The position numbers were made by a program, and so were the translations under genes. The notes below the pieces were generated by a model. That model did not search any database. It had not been told where the DNA came from and saw nothing but the letters and a program-made list of their open reading frames with translations. From positions 68,017 through 110,679 of the forward strand of contig JAPOTY010000020.1 in NCBI GenBank assembly GCA_026708965.1: a DNA stretch of 42,663 nucleotides, given 5' to 3'. The DNA comes from Gammaproteobacteria bacterium (GTDB lineage: Bacteria; Pseudomonadota; Gammaproteobacteria; Steroidobacterales; Foliamicaceae). This document shows, piece after piece, positions 1-7,929 of this stretch (the stretch's first letter is position 1; the number at the start of each line of letters is the position of its first letter).

Positions 1-593
1 GCTTCGGCACGCCGGGGCTGGATATTGACCGGGAGCGCACGCGGGCGAGCCTGGGCTTTGCCGAAGTTCAGGAACCGGTCACCTCGGTGCAGCTTTCTCG
101 CGGCAAGGCGGAGGCCGGCCTCTTGTTTGAATGCGCCCTGCTGATGCAGGACCTCGGCCGCCTAGCCAGCGACCTGCTGCTCTTTTGCACCCGGGAATTT
201 TCGCTGATCAGCTTGGCGGATGAGGTCACGACCGGCTCTTCCATCATGCCCCAGAAGCGCAATCCGGATGCGCTCGAACTGGTGCGCGCCGCCGGCGCCA
301 CCGTTCGCGCCTGTCTGGCGGAAGTGCTGGGCATTCCCGCCGCGCTGCCCTCCGGCTATCAGCGCGACCTGCAGCGCATCAAGGCGCCGCTGTTCCGCGG
401 CATTGATCTGACCGGCGAGAGTTGCGCTGTCGCATCCCGCATAGTGCGCGCTTTGCGCTTTGCTCCCGAGCGCTGCGAAGAGCTGGCCTCGGCACCGGGC
501 CTGCGGGCCGCCGAGCGGGCCAACCGGCTGGTGGTGGAGCAGGGCGTTAGCTTTCGCGAGGCCTACCGGATGGTTGCGGAGCAGGAGGAATAA
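1..593 (+). CDS. argH: argininosuccinate lyase, C-terminal part (5' end outside window)
   Basis: Cytosolic enzyme of the last arginine-biosynthesis step, splitting argininosuccinate into arginine and fumarate. The reading frame is open from base 3, so the gene is cut by the window edge and only about 196 C-terminal residues are visible. The fumarase/aspartase superfamily signature GSSIMPQKRNPD is at about 235-270, where the mobile loop carries the catalytic Ser. The following stretch, with SGYQRDLQRIKAPLF and the closing GVSFREAYR helix, is typical of ArgH. The stop TAA shares bases with the ATG of the next gene (TAATG), so the two are probably co-translated. The family assignment is secure; the start lies upstream of the window. 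Confidence 0.93.
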   Translation, partial: FGTPGLDIDRERTRASLGFAEVQEPVTSVQLSRGKAEAGLLFECALLMQDLGRLASDLLLFCTREFSLISLADEVTTGSSIMPQKRNPDALELVRAAGATVRACLAEVLGIPAALPSGYQRDLQRIKAPLFRGIDLTGESCAVASRIVRALRFAPERCEELASAPGLRAAERANRLVVEQGVSFREAYRMVAEQEE

Positions 594-1039
594 TGTCCGG
601 GCGGATTTGGCATCCCGATGCGTTCGACCGTCCCGAACAGTTGAACGGCATGGAAAAGAACCGGATGCTGGGGCATCTGGGCGTGGAGATCGTCGAGATC
701 GGGGACGATTTCCTGCGGGCGCGGATGCCGGTGGACCATCGAACCCAGCAGCCCTTCGGACTGCTGCACGGCGGCGCCTCGGCGGTGCTGGCTGAATCGG
801 TGGGAAGTTGGTCGTCGTACCTTTGCACCCCTCCGGGGGAATACCAGGTTCTCGGCTTGGAAATTAACGTCAGCCATCTGCGTCCGGCGCGCTCGGGTTA
901 TGTGTACGGCACCGCGCGCCCCATACGCCTGGGCAGCATGGTGCATGTGTGGGGCATTCAGGTGACGGATGAGGAGGGTGCCTTGTTGAGCGTGTCCCGG
1001 CTGACCACCTCGCTTCGACGGATCAGGAAATCGCGCTGA
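593..1039 (+). CDS. hotdog-fold acyl-CoA thioesterase, PaaI/YdiI-like
   Basis: A 148-residue single hotdog domain. The segment LLHGGASAVLAESVGSW (about residues 61-77) is the hotdog helix with the HGG motif and the catalytic acid two turns later, very like YdiI/MenI and other PaaI-type thioesterases that hydrolyse aromatic or acyl-CoA esters. The C-terminal strands (INVSHLRPARSGYV, then a VWGIQVTDEEG strand) complete the fold. An AGGAGG ribosome binding site lies four to five bases before the ATG, inside the argH end, and the ATG overlaps the argH stop. YdiI acts in menaquinone synthesis, but no men genes are visible here, so the substrate is unknown. Confidence 0.85.
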   Translation: MSGRIWHPDAFDRPEQLNGMEKNRMLGHLGVEIVEIGDDFLRARMPVDHRTQQPFGLLHGGASAVLAESVGSWSSYLCTPPGEYQVLGLEINVSHLRPARSGYVYGTARPIRLGSMVHVWGIQVTDEEGALLSVSRLTTSLRRIRKSR

Positions 1040-1078
1040 ACGCTGCGCTGGCGCCCACCGCCGAGGGCTGAAAGCGGG

Positions 1079-1852
1079 CTATTCCTGTTTCGCTTCGCGC
1101 TTCTTTATCAGGACGCGCGCCATGAGAATGCCGATCTCGTAGAGAAGGAAAAGCGGAACCGCCAGAAGCGTTTGCGAGATCATGTCGGGCGGCGTGAGCA
1201 GCATGCCCAGCGCAAAGGCGCCCAGCAGTATATAGGGCCGCTGCCGACTCAGCGATGCGGGGCTAACGATCCCGGCGCCCACCAGCAGGAGGATGGCAAT
1301 GGGCACTTCAAAGGCGATTCCGAAGGTGAAGAACAGCACTAGGACGAAATCCAGGTACTCGCCGATATCGGTCATCATCGCCACGCCTTCCGGCGTGGCT
1401 GCCGTAAAGAAGCCGAACATCAGCGGAAACACCACGTAGTAGGCGAAGGCAGCGCCGGAATAGAACAGCATGATGCTGGACAGAACCAGCGGCATCGCCA
1501 GCTTTTTTTCGCGTTTGTAAAGCCCTGGCGCCACAAAGGCCCAGACCTGGTAAATGACGATAGGCATGGCGGCGAACACCGCCACCCAGAATGCCGTCTT
1601 GAAGGGCGTGAGGAACGGAGAGGCCACCCGGGTGGCAATCATGGAGGTGCCCTCGGGCAACTTGCTCATCAGCGGCTGTGCCACCAGAGTGAAAACCTCC
1701 TGGGCAAACGGCACCAGGCCCACAAAAATCACCAGCACCGCCGCCGCTGCTTTCATGAGCCGCGAACGCAGCTCCACCAGGTGCGATAGCAGGCTGGACT
1801 CCTCCAGTTCCTCCCGCTCTGCTTGCTGCTTTTCCTCCTGCTCGTTATTCAC
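1079..1852 (-). CDS. tatC: Sec-independent protein translocase TatC
   Basis: Core inner-membrane subunit of the twin-arginine translocase, which recognises the RR signal peptide and exports folded proteins. At 257 residues it has the normal length. It opens with a charged N-tail and the conserved cytoplasmic motif HLVELRSRL at about residues 24-32, followed by six hydrophobic segments. Its ATG overlaps the tatB stop by four bases, so the two are translationally coupled. It is last in the leftward run dtd-tatA-tatB-tatC. A predicted Tat substrate, the amidohydrolase at 13683, is encoded in the same window. Confidence 0.97.
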   Translation of the reverse strand: MNNEQEEKQQAEREELEESSLLSHLVELRSRLMKAAAAVLVIFVGLVPFAQEVFTLVAQPLMSKLPEGTSMIATRVASPFLTPFKTAFWVAVFAAMPIVIYQVWAFVAPGLYKREKKLAMPLVLSSIMLFYSGAAFAYYVVFPLMFGFFTAATPEGVAMMTDIGEYLDFVLVLFFTFGIAFEVPIAILLLVGAGIVSPASLSRQRPYILLGAFALGMLLTPPDMISQTLLAVPLFLLYEIGILMARVLIKKREAKQE

Positions 1853-2208
1853 TGGTTCTGGCTGCCGGCATCCTTTTCCGGTTCTTCGGAATCCGCCTTT
1901 TTCGGCTTATCGAGATTTCTGTTCGGCTTGTCGTTCTTTTCCTTCTGCTGTTTCCCGGTGGCGCCGGTCTTTGCGCCGCTGCCGCCGCCTGCGCCCTGGG
2001 TGGTTGACGGCCTGGTTTTTGCAAACGGCTTGGGGTCGTCGAGGTTCACTTCCTGGCGGAGCTGATACATCAGCGTGCGCGACATGCGCCGCGCCTGCCC
2101 CACCCAGCGGCCCAGCTGCGCCGCCGCCCTAGGCAGGCGCTGGGGGCCGAGGACGATCAGCCCAAGGCCGGCAAGAAGGATGAGTTCTGCAAACCCGATA
2201 TCAAACAT
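1849..2208 (-). CDS. tatB: Sec-independent protein translocase TatB
   Basis: Tat receptor-complex subunit that works with TatC. The 119-residue protein begins MFDIGFAELILLAGLGLIVL, the single N-terminal membrane helix with a conserved Glu, then the hinge GPQRLP and an amphipathic helix containing the RMSRTLMYQLRQE stretch. The rest is a low-complexity polar tail rich in Lys, Asp and Gly, as usual for TatB. The start MFDIGF is the standard TatB start. It lies 51 bases downstream of tatA and overlaps tatC by four bases. Confidence 0.95.
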   Translation of the reverse strand: MFDIGFAELILLAGLGLIVLGPQRLPRAAAQLGRWVGQARRMSRTLMYQLRQEVNLDDPKPFAKTRPSTTQGAGGGSGAKTGATGKQQKEKNDKPNRNLDKPKKADSEEPEKDAGSQNQ

Positions 2209-2259
2209 GGAGGGGGGTGGCAGCGCCGTTTTTTACGACACCAAGCGTTGGCCAGCAAA

Positions 2260-2502
2260 TCAGGCCTTGGGAGCTTCCTTTTTTGTGGTTTCGGCACCCG
2301 CCTCGGTTTCACTGAATTCGGCATCCGCGCGACCGAGCTGGCCCGGATCGGATTTTTCCGGATCGGACACGGCCTTGCGAAACCCTTTGATCGCCGAGCC
2401 CAGGTCGCTGCCTAGGTTGCGGATGCGCTTGGTGCCGAATATCACCAATGCGAGCAGCAGCACGATGAGTAGCTGCCAGCCACTGATTCCGCCAATTCCC
2501 AT
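2260..2502 (-). CDS. tatA: Sec-independent protein translocase TatA
   Basis: Pore-forming Tat component, 80 residues. It starts [20 protein letters not shown], a membrane helix followed by the [17 protein letters not shown] hinge and amphipathic helix with the invariant FG pair, then an acidic, Lys-rich tail. I chose the ATG at 2502 rather than the in-frame ATG at 2544, because the standard TatA start is MGxGGxS and an AGAGGA ribosome binding site lies seven bases before it. The upstream 14 codons do not look like TatA. It is the second gene of the leftward dtd-tatABC run. Confidence 0.95.
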   Translation of the reverse strand: MGIGGISGWQLLIVLLLALVIFGTKRIRNLGSDLGSAIKGFRKAVSDPEKSDPGQLGRADAEFSETEAGAETTKKEAPKA

Positions 2503-2600
2503 GATGTCGTCCTCTTTAGCGCCTTCCCGGTTCCGGCGGGGCATCTCGGGCGTTGCGCCAACTATTCAAGATACCCGCCGGTTAAAGCTAATCATACCCT

Positions 2601-3050
2601 TTATGGCCTTGCATGGGCCTCGAGAAGCACGGTCACAGGGCCTGAGTTAACCAGTTCCACCTCCATATTCGCTCCGTAGACGCCGGTCTGCACGCTGATG
2701 CCCTGCGCCTTGGCTTCGGCCACCAGACGATCGAAAAGCCGCTTGCCCTCCTCGGCGGGAGCGGCCCGGGAAAAGCTGGGCCGGGTGCCCTTTCGCGTAT
2801 CGGCTGCCAGCGTGAACTGCGACACCAGCAGCAATTCGCCTTCGGTTTGCGCCAGGCTCAGGTTCATCCGCCCCTCGGAATCGGAGAATACACGGTAGTT
2901 GGCGATCCTTTCGGCCAGACGCTTGGCCTGCGCTTCGGTATCGCCTCGCTCCACGGCCGCCAGAACCAGCAATCCGGCGCCGATTTTCCCGCATAGATGG
3001 CCGTCCACGCGCACCTGCGCGCGGCTGACCCGCTGCAACAGCCCGATCAC
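2601..3050 (-). CDS. dtd: D-aminoacyl-tRNA deacylase
   Basis: Proofreading enzyme that removes D-amino acids (and Gly mischarged on tRNA-Ala) from tRNAs. The 149-residue protein has both cross-subunit active-site motifs: SQFTLAADTRKG at residues 77-88 and NSGPVT at 135-140 (the Gly-cisPro motif). It starts MIGLLQRVSRAQV, the standard family start. It heads the leftward run into tatABC, about 100 bases upstream of tatA, and is divergent from the OPT transporter gene. An adjacent dtd and tat operon is seen in other proteobacteria. Confidence 0.96.
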   Translation of the reverse strand: MIGLLQRVSRAQVRVDGHLCGKIGAGLLVLAAVERGDTEAQAKRLAERIANYRVFSDSEGRMNLSLAQTEGELLLVSQFTLAADTRKGTRPSFSRAAPAEEGKRLFDRLVAEAKAQGISVQTGVYGANMEVELVNSGPVTVLLEAHARP

Positions 3051-3132
3051 CGCCGGTTTCCATGGCGCCGTCGGTGTAGCATTGGCTGGATGCGCTGTCC
3101 TATCAGTTCCTTATTTTCCAAGTAAGCCTCCA

Positions 3133-5016
3133 ATGCCTCAATTGACCGTCAAGGCGATAGTAACCGGTGCGCTGCTGTCGATCGTGCTGTCGTGGGCCAA
3201 TGCCTACATCGGATTGTTCGCAGGGCTTACGGTGTCCGCTTCGATTCCCGCCGCGGTGCTCTCCATGGCGGTTCTGGGCCTTTTCAAACGCAGCAATATC
3301 CTCGAGCACAATATTGTGCAGACTGCGGCCTCGGCGGGCGAGTCGCTGGCCGCCGGCGTGATATTCACCCTGCCGGCCCTGCTGATACTGAACTACTGGA
3401 ACGTGTTCAACTACTGGTGGGTGAGCGTGATCGCCGGCGTGGGCGGCCTGCTGGGGGTGATGTACACCATCCCGCTGCGGCACTCGCTGATTGTTTCCGA
3501 GAATCTGGCCTTCCCGGAAGGCCAGGCCACCGCGCAGGTGCTCAAGGCGGGACAGGAGCGCAGCGGCGAGGTCCGGTTCCTGGCCTTGGGCGCCGGGCTG
3601 GGGGCGCTGCTTAAGCTATGCGAAACCGGATTCAGGGCTTGGGACGGCATTGCCCAGGCGGCGGGCCGAATTGCCGGCGACAGCATCGCCTACATCGGCT
3701 CCAATCTTTCGCCTGCGTTGATCGGCGTGGGCTATATCGTGGGGCTGAATATCGCCACGCTGGTGCTGCTGGGCGGCATGTTGTCTTGGAACGTGGCGCT
3801 ACCGCTGTTCGGCGCCTTCCACCTTGAGAACTACCCGGACCTGGCCGGGCGCGTTTCCGGGCTTTCCGCGGCGGATGCGGCCTTTGCCATCTGGAGCGAG
3901 CAGATTCGCTACCTCGGCGTGGGCGCGATGATCGTGGGCGGGCTGTGGGCGATCGTGTCGCTTCGCGGTTCTCTGGTCGAGGCTTTTCGTCGGGGCTTCG
4001 GAAAATTGCCCGCCGAAGCCGGAGCGAGGATGGAAACGGACCGCGACACGCCGATGCGCTTCGTGCTGGCCGCCGTTGCCTGCCTGGCAGTGTTCATGTG
4101 GTTCATTTACTACAACGTGGTTGATAGCGTGGGCGTTTCGCTTGCCATGACCCTTCTCATGGCCGCGACCGGCTTTCTTTTTTCGGCGGTGGCCGCGTAC
4201 ATGGCCGGCTTGGTGGGGTCGTCCAACAACCCGGTTTCCGGCGTGACGATCGCGACTATTTTGTTTTCCTCGCTGCTGATGCTGTGGATGGTGGGTTCCG
4301 GCGAGGCCAGCGCGCCGGCGGCGGTCATCATGATCGGCGCCGTAGTGTGCTGCGCTGCGGCCATCGGCGGCGACAACATGCAGGACCTCAAGGCCGGCCG
4401 GATCGTGGGCTCCACGCCCTATAAGCAACAGATCATGCAGGTGGTGGGGGTTGTTTCCGCCACTTTCTTCCTGGCCCCTGTGCTGAACCTGATGCTGCAG
4501 GCTTATGGAATTGGGCCCGCCACGCCCGAGCGACCGGATTCGCTGCTGGCGCCGCAGGCCACGCTCATGGCCTCGGTGGCCCAAGGCGTGCTGGGCGGCG
4601 ATTTGCCCTGGAACATGATCGGCATCGGCGCCGGAGTTGGCGCCGCGATCATCGTTCTCGACGAGGTGCTCAAAGCCTGTAAAGCCGCCTTCCGAACCCC
4701 GGTGCTGGCTGTTGCGGTGGGGATCTATCTGCCCGTGGAGCTGGCCGTGCCCATTTTCCTGGGCGGGCTGCTGGCGTTCATGGCCGGGCGGGCCCGAGGC
4801 GGCGCGCCGGCCCGGGCGGGCGCGCTGCTGGCCGCCGGCCTGATTACGGGCGAGGCGCTGGTGGGAATCGCCATCGCCGTGCCCATCGTCTTAAGCGGAG
4901 ACAGGGAAGTGCTGATGCTGCCGTTTACCGCTGGGACCTGGCTGGGCATGCTGGCTATTGCAGCGGTCGCGGTTCTTCTCTATCGTGCCGGTGCGCGCAA
5001 GGGCGCGTCCGGCTAA
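3133..5016 (+). CDS. OPT-family oligopeptide transporter
   Basis: A 627-residue polytopic inner-membrane protein of the OPT/YSL family, proton-coupled carriers of small peptides or metal chelates. Family hallmarks are the N-terminal NAYIGLFAGLTVSASIPAAV segment (about residues 22-41), the helix with SENLAFPEGQATAQV, the central GSSNNPVSGVTIAT motif and GGDNMQDLKAG. There are about 14 to 16 hydrophobic segments. The frame is open from 2899, but that extension is antisense to dtd. I chose ATG 3133 because MPQLTVKAIVTGALL leads directly into the first helix. The substrate cannot be deduced. It stands alone, divergent from dtd, with an 82-base shared promoter gap. Confidence 0.92.
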   Translation: MPQLTVKAIVTGALLSIVLSWANAYIGLFAGLTVSASIPAAVLSMAVLGLFKRSNILEHNIVQTAASAGESLAAGVIFTLPALLILNYWNVFNYWWVSVIAGVGGLLGVMYTIPLRHSLIVSENLAFPEGQATAQVLKAGQERSGEVRFLALGAGLGALLKLCETGFRAWDGIAQAAGRIAGDSIAYIGSNLSPALIGVGYIVGLNIATLVLLGGMLSWNVALPLFGAFHLENYPDLAGRVSGLSAADAAFAIWSEQIRYLGVGAMIVGGLWAIVSLRGSLVEAFRRGFGKLPAEAGARMETDRDTPMRFVLAAVACLAVFMWFIYYNVVDSVGVSLAMTLLMAATGFLFSAVAAYMAGLVGSSNNPVSGVTIATILFSSLLMLWMVGSGEASAPAAVIMIGAVVCCAAAIGGDNMQDLKAGRIVGSTPYKQQIMQVVGVVSATFFLAPVLNLMLQAYGIGPATPERPDSLLAPQATLMASVAQGVLGGDLPWNMIGIGAGVGAAIIVLDEVLKACKAAFRTPVLAVAVGIYLPVELAVPIFLGGLLAFMAGRARGGAPARAGALLAAGLITGEALVGIAIAVPIVLSGDREVLMLPFTAGTWLGMLAIAAVAVLLYRAGARKGASG

Positions 5017-5058
5017 GCCCGCGCTCGATCAACTTTTCGTTTCCGGAGGATTCTTACT

Positions 5059-5358
5059 ATGGCCCATTACATGGTTGCGGTGTGCAATATCACTAATTTC
5101 CACGACAACATGAAAAAATACGTGCAATTATCCGCCGATCTGGTGGCGAAGCACGGCGGCGAGTACGTGATCCGCGGCCCTGCGGAAGAACAGGTGGAAG
5201 GCGACAAGCTGGCGGGCTGCTACCTGATCGTGACCCGCTTCCCCACCCGCGAGCAACTCGATGCCTTCTGGAAAGGCGACGAGTACCGCAATAACGTCCG
5301 CCCGCTGCGCGCCGACAGCGGCACTTACGATATCGCCATCTACCCCGCCGCGCCGTAA
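5059..5358 (+). CDS. DUF1330 family small protein
   Basis: A 99-residue soluble protein with a ferredoxin-like alpha/beta dimeric barrel architecture (DUF1330). Visible family features are the opening strand MAHYMVAVCNI, the helix around residues 20-35, YVIRGPAEEQVEGD, and a second strand with LIVTRFPTREQLDAFW followed by R-rich residues near RNNVRPLR. A strong GGAGGA ribosome binding site sits at about 5045-5050. It follows the transporter by 42 bases on the same strand and may be co-transcribed. No catalytic function is established for the family. Confidence 0.85.
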   Translation: MAHYMVAVCNITNFHDNMKKYVQLSADLVAKHGGEYVIRGPAEEQVEGDKLAGCYLIVTRFPTREQLDAFWKGDEYRNNVRPLRADSGTYDIAIYPAAP

Positions 5359-5400
5359 TCCGCAGCATCCGTTGCCATTCTTGCATCACGGTCAATAGTG

Positions 5401-5417
5401 GTACATAGTATGTGTAC
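5401..5417 (+). promoter_or_regulatory. candidate operator of the antitoxin gene
   Basis: An AT-rich stretch contains GTACATAGTATGTGTAC, in which the outer GTACA/TGTAC arms are an inverted repeat. YefM/Phd-type antitoxins are known to bind palindromes with a TGTACA core, and this one lies about 53 bases before the antitoxin start. A weak promoter can be drawn across it (TTGCAT at 5381-5386, CATAGT at 5404-5409, spacing 17). Binding is inferred from family behaviour and has not been shown here. Confidence 0.45.
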
Positions 5418-5469
5418 TTATTTTTAAATCCCGCCGCGCCTATTGGTTGGCGCAATGCTGGAGGAGCGC

Positions 5470-5751
5470 ATGATTAGGGAAACCACTTACACAGGGGCGC
5501 GCCAGAATCTCGCTGCCCTTATGGACCAAGTGGCGGATGTCCGCGAGCCGGTGGTGATCCGGCGGCGCGGGAAGGAACCTGTCGCGCTTGTCGCGGCCAG
5601 CGACCTGAGCGCATGGATGGAGACGGATTATTTGCTGCGCTCGCCGAGGAATGCCGAGAGGCTGCGCGAAGCGATGGCGCGCGCCGATGCCGGCGAGGGA
5701 CAGCCCATGGATGTTGGCACGCTCCGCAATCGGTTGAAACTCACCGAATAA
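5470..5751 (+). CDS. type II toxin-antitoxin antitoxin, Phd/YefM family
   Basis: A 93-residue DNA-binding antitoxin. The N-terminal half, MIRETTYTGARQNLAALMDQV, then REPVVIRRRGKEPVALVAASDLSAWMET, is a typical Phd/YefM fold. The C-terminal half, with LLRSPRNAERLREAMARADAG, is the usual YoeB-neutralising tail. I chose ATG 5470 because GGAGGAG lies five bases before it and MIRETTYT matches the family start; an in-frame ATG at 5443 would add nine residues. Its stop overlaps a downstream ATG (TAATG), the normal antitoxin-toxin coupling. The partner appears truncated (next entry), so this may be an orphan antitoxin. Confidence 0.85.
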   Translation: MIRETTYTGARQNLAALMDQVADVREPVVIRRRGKEPVALVAASDLSAWMETDYLLRSPRNAERLREAMARADAGEGQPMDVGTLRNRLKLTE

Positions 5752-5827
5752 TGGTGGAGCCGCACCGCCGGGAAGCGGTGTTCGACCCCACCTCATCCCG
5801 TCATGCTCGACGGCCTCCAGAAAATTT
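5751..5827 (+). pseudogene. probable remnant of a YoeB-type toxin gene
   Basis: From the ATG that overlaps the antitoxin stop, the frame reads MVEPHRREAVFDPT. This resembles the start of many YoeB/Txe mRNA interferases (charged residues, then REAVF-P-F and a REDLRYW helix). After residue 14 the similarity stops and the frame runs antisense into the 3' end of the restriction nuclease gene, closing at 6056. The expected toxin body (DPFxGIGKPEPL, WSRR, RYHY) appears neither here nor at the far edge of the island. I infer that the toxin was cut off when the restriction-modification genes arrived. The match is short, so the assignment rests mostly on position and overlap. Confidence 0.5.
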
Positions 5828-6535
5828 CTACTTGGCCATGCGGCTTTCGCAACGCTTGAGCACTTTCTCCAGCTCATTCACGGCGGAACGCAAAGAATCC
5901 AGCGTTAAGTCCTTGAAATATTTTTCTCGGTGTATCGGCTTTTTCACCCGTCGCTCGCCCCTCAATAGCGTGAGTATTGTTAAATCAACAGCGAAATGCG
6001 ACATAACCGTGTGCGCGCTGGGGCTGCCCTTGGGAGGATACTTCGCGTCCTTGTAGTCACCCCCTAACTGGCTCTCAAGCTGCAAGAGAACGCATTCGAT
6101 CCCCGGATACTTTTTCGACAATAGCGTGGCATCGATCAGCACCCGCTTCAGCATGGCCACTTCAGCGTATGCCTTGCATTCCACGGCGAGCGCGAAGGTG
6201 CCACGCAAGTAGCATTGGACATCACAGCCGAGCTTGTAAACGTACTGTGCCCTGTCCTCCCTGATCGAATTCAGCAGATCGGCTGGAGAAATACGATCCA
6301 AGTATTCCTTGTTGAGCGGGATGTCGTGCTTGCCTTTTCTGAACTCAAGTTCACGATTTGGACGACCAAGATTCTCCCAAGCCGCTCGGACCAGCTTCTT
6401 TGCCATGTTCTCAACAAGCTTCCCCTTTCTTGAGCGCAGGGCTCCTCCCTCAGTGATGCACCACATGGCGCGCATTTCGTCGAGATAGTGCTGCCTGATG
6501 TCCCTGAGGCGTTCCGTCAGAGCGTTTTCATTCAT
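5828..6535 (-). CDS. putative type II restriction endonuclease (PD-(D/E)XK)
   Basis: A 235-residue protein that I cannot place in a named restriction-enzyme family. Its position, 19 bases downstream of a DNA methyltransferase on the same strand, and a PD-(D/E)XK-like core support a restriction role: Asp105 in GCDVQ, then after a strand FALAVECKAY with Glu119 and Lys121. The N-terminal third is charged and helical (residues 1-60) and the C-terminus ends in a Lys/Arg/Glu-rich helix. The local sequence has more A+T than its flanks, suggesting acquisition by transfer. It could instead be another nuclease or a defence protein. The cleavage site is unknown. Confidence 0.65.
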   Translation of the reverse strand: MNENALTERLRDIRQHYLDEMRAMWCITEGGALRSRKGKLVENMAKKLVRAAWENLGRPNRELEFRKGKHDIPLNKEYLDRISPADLLNSIREDRAQYVYKLGCDVQCYLRGTFALAVECKAYAEVAMLKRVLIDATLLSKKYPGIECVLLQLESQLGGDYKDAKYPPKGSPSAHTVMSHFAVDLTILTLLRGERRVKKPIHREKYFKDLTLDSLRSAVNELEKVLKRCESRMAK

Positions 6536-6554
6536 GGTGCTACAGGCATAGAAG

Positions 6555-7712
6555 TTACAGCAAGGTTTCCGCCAGACGCTTCTTGGCTGTCTCGCAATAT
6601 TCGGAGGAAATATCTATGTTGAGATAGCGCCTGCCGCTGTTCTTCGCGGCAACCGCGGTCGTCCCGACCCCAGCAAAGGGATCAAGCACTAAAGCGCCAC
6701 GGAAACTGAACAGCTTTAGAACCCGCGTCGCCAACTCAACCGGAAACATGGCCGGATGCTTGTGCTCGCGCATATTCCGCTCGGGCGCGATGCTCCAGCG
6801 CGCATTGACCCACTGCTTGAACTCGTCGGCGGTAATGTCTGCCGCCGTGGAATCACCTGCCGCCTTCAGATTCCCCTTGCAAAACACTTCAACAAATTCC
6901 CACGTGTACTTCAGATACGGGCTGCTTGGGCTCTTCCAGCTGCCCCACGCGGTGTATTTGCAGTTGTAATTGTTCTTCTCCCACATAATCTCGCCTTTCC
7001 AGATTAGCTTGCGGCGCATGAGGAAGCTGCTGATGACGTGGTGGCTGGGGATGTAGTCGGAGAATAGAGGCTGGACGTTAACAGCGATTCGCCCGCCAAA
7101 CTTGAGGACCCGGATGCATTCATCAAGAACATTGAACAGCTTGTCGTAGTACTTTTCCCACTGGTAATCGTCCGGGCTTTGGCCATATTCAAGACCGAAG
7201 TTGTAGGGCGGCGAAGTGAAAACCAGGTCCACGCAGTTGTCTGGGAGATGCGTCAGCACTTCGGCGCTATCGCCGCACACGATGCGATTCACATATTCGC
7301 CCGGAGCCTCGTTTGCATGCCGGGAGAATGCGTGGTCATTAGCGTAGTAGTGCTGTCCGCGCCGCTTTTCCTTGTCGTGGCGGTGTCGGACCTTGCGCTC
7401 CCTGTTGTAGCCCACGAACAGTCGCTTGCGTCCGCGCAGGCCATAGCTTCGGATCGATTCCACAGCTTGCAGGGTCTCGCGCAAAACCGACTTGGCGGCT
7501 TTTGTATCGTGGGCCTCAATGAGTTCGCCGACCGTCGCCCGCAATTCATGCATGTCAACCTCCCGGACGTTTATATGGCAGGCGTCGGGGGACAGGTCGA
7601 GAAAAATATCTTCGCGCTTGAAGCCCTGGTTAAACCGCCTTTGTATCGCCGGAAGGTCAACCGGCGCCTTATCCGGCACCCGAACCGGCACGGACTTGTA
7701 CTGCTCCATCAT
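6555..7712 (-). CDS. DNA methyltransferase, beta class (N4-cytosine or N6-adenine)
   Basis: Modification partner of the nuclease above, 385 residues. The motif order is that of beta-class enzymes: the catalytic TSPPYNFGL motif (residues 166-174) comes first, and the AdoMet-binding DPFAGVGTT motif starts at residue 344 near the C-terminus. In between is a region of target-recognition type with ENNYNCKYTAWGSWKS. The HPAMFPVELA segment before motif I is typical. About 145 residues precede the catalytic domain and match nothing I recognise. An AAAGGAG site lies seven bases before ATG 7712; the next codon is also ATG. TSPPY is compatible with either base, so the methylated base is undetermined. 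Confidence 0.88.
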   Translation of the reverse strand: MMEQYKSVPVRVPDKAPVDLPAIQRRFNQGFKREDIFLDLSPDACHINVREVDMHELRATVGELIEAHDTKAAKSVLRETLQAVESIRSYGLRGRKRLFVGYNRERKVRHRHDKEKRRGQHYYANDHAFSRHANEAPGEYVNRIVCGDSAEVLTHLPDNCVDLVFTSPPYNFGLEYGQSPDDYQWEKYYDKLFNVLDECIRVLKFGGRIAVNVQPLFSDYIPSHHVISSFLMRRKLIWKGEIMWEKNNYNCKYTAWGSWKSPSSPYLKYTWEFVEVFCKGNLKAAGDSTAADITADEFKQWVNARWSIAPERNMREHKHPAMFPVELATRVLKLFSFRGALVLDPFAGVGTTAVAAKNSGRRYLNIDISSEYCETAKKRLAETLL

Positions 7713-7830
7713 CGCAGAACTCCTTTCTCGCAGACAGCTGCTATGCCCCGCAAGGCTTTCCCGGACGATTTTACGCCCAAGGCCCGGGCGAACGCCACGC
7801 TTGACGACTGCCTGCCGGACATCTGATTCG

Positions 7831-7860
7831 CGCTGGGCGAAGCGAACTGTTTGCCCAGCG
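7831..7860. terminator. hairpin between the island and the thioesterase gene
   Basis: CGCTGGGC (7831-7838) is exactly complementary to GCCCAGCG (7853-7860); one G-U and one A-U pair extend the stem to ten pairs around a ten-base loop. It lies downstream of the leftward thioesterase gene (stop at 7930) and upstream of the methyltransferase. It could end the thioesterase transcript, although no U-tract follows on that strand. The surrounding 217 bases hold no convincing gene. Confidence 0.4.
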
Positions 7861-7929
7861 CTAGGACTCCGCCGGCCTATTCAGAAATCTCAACAGCGTT
7901 GGCGGCAAACGTGATTTTTGGGGACTCTG

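Noticed and set aside
7744-7827. Plus-strand frame of 27 codons (MPRKAFPDDFTPKARANATL...) at the island edge
   Set aside because: Too short, no ribosome binding site, and no match to a restriction controller protein.
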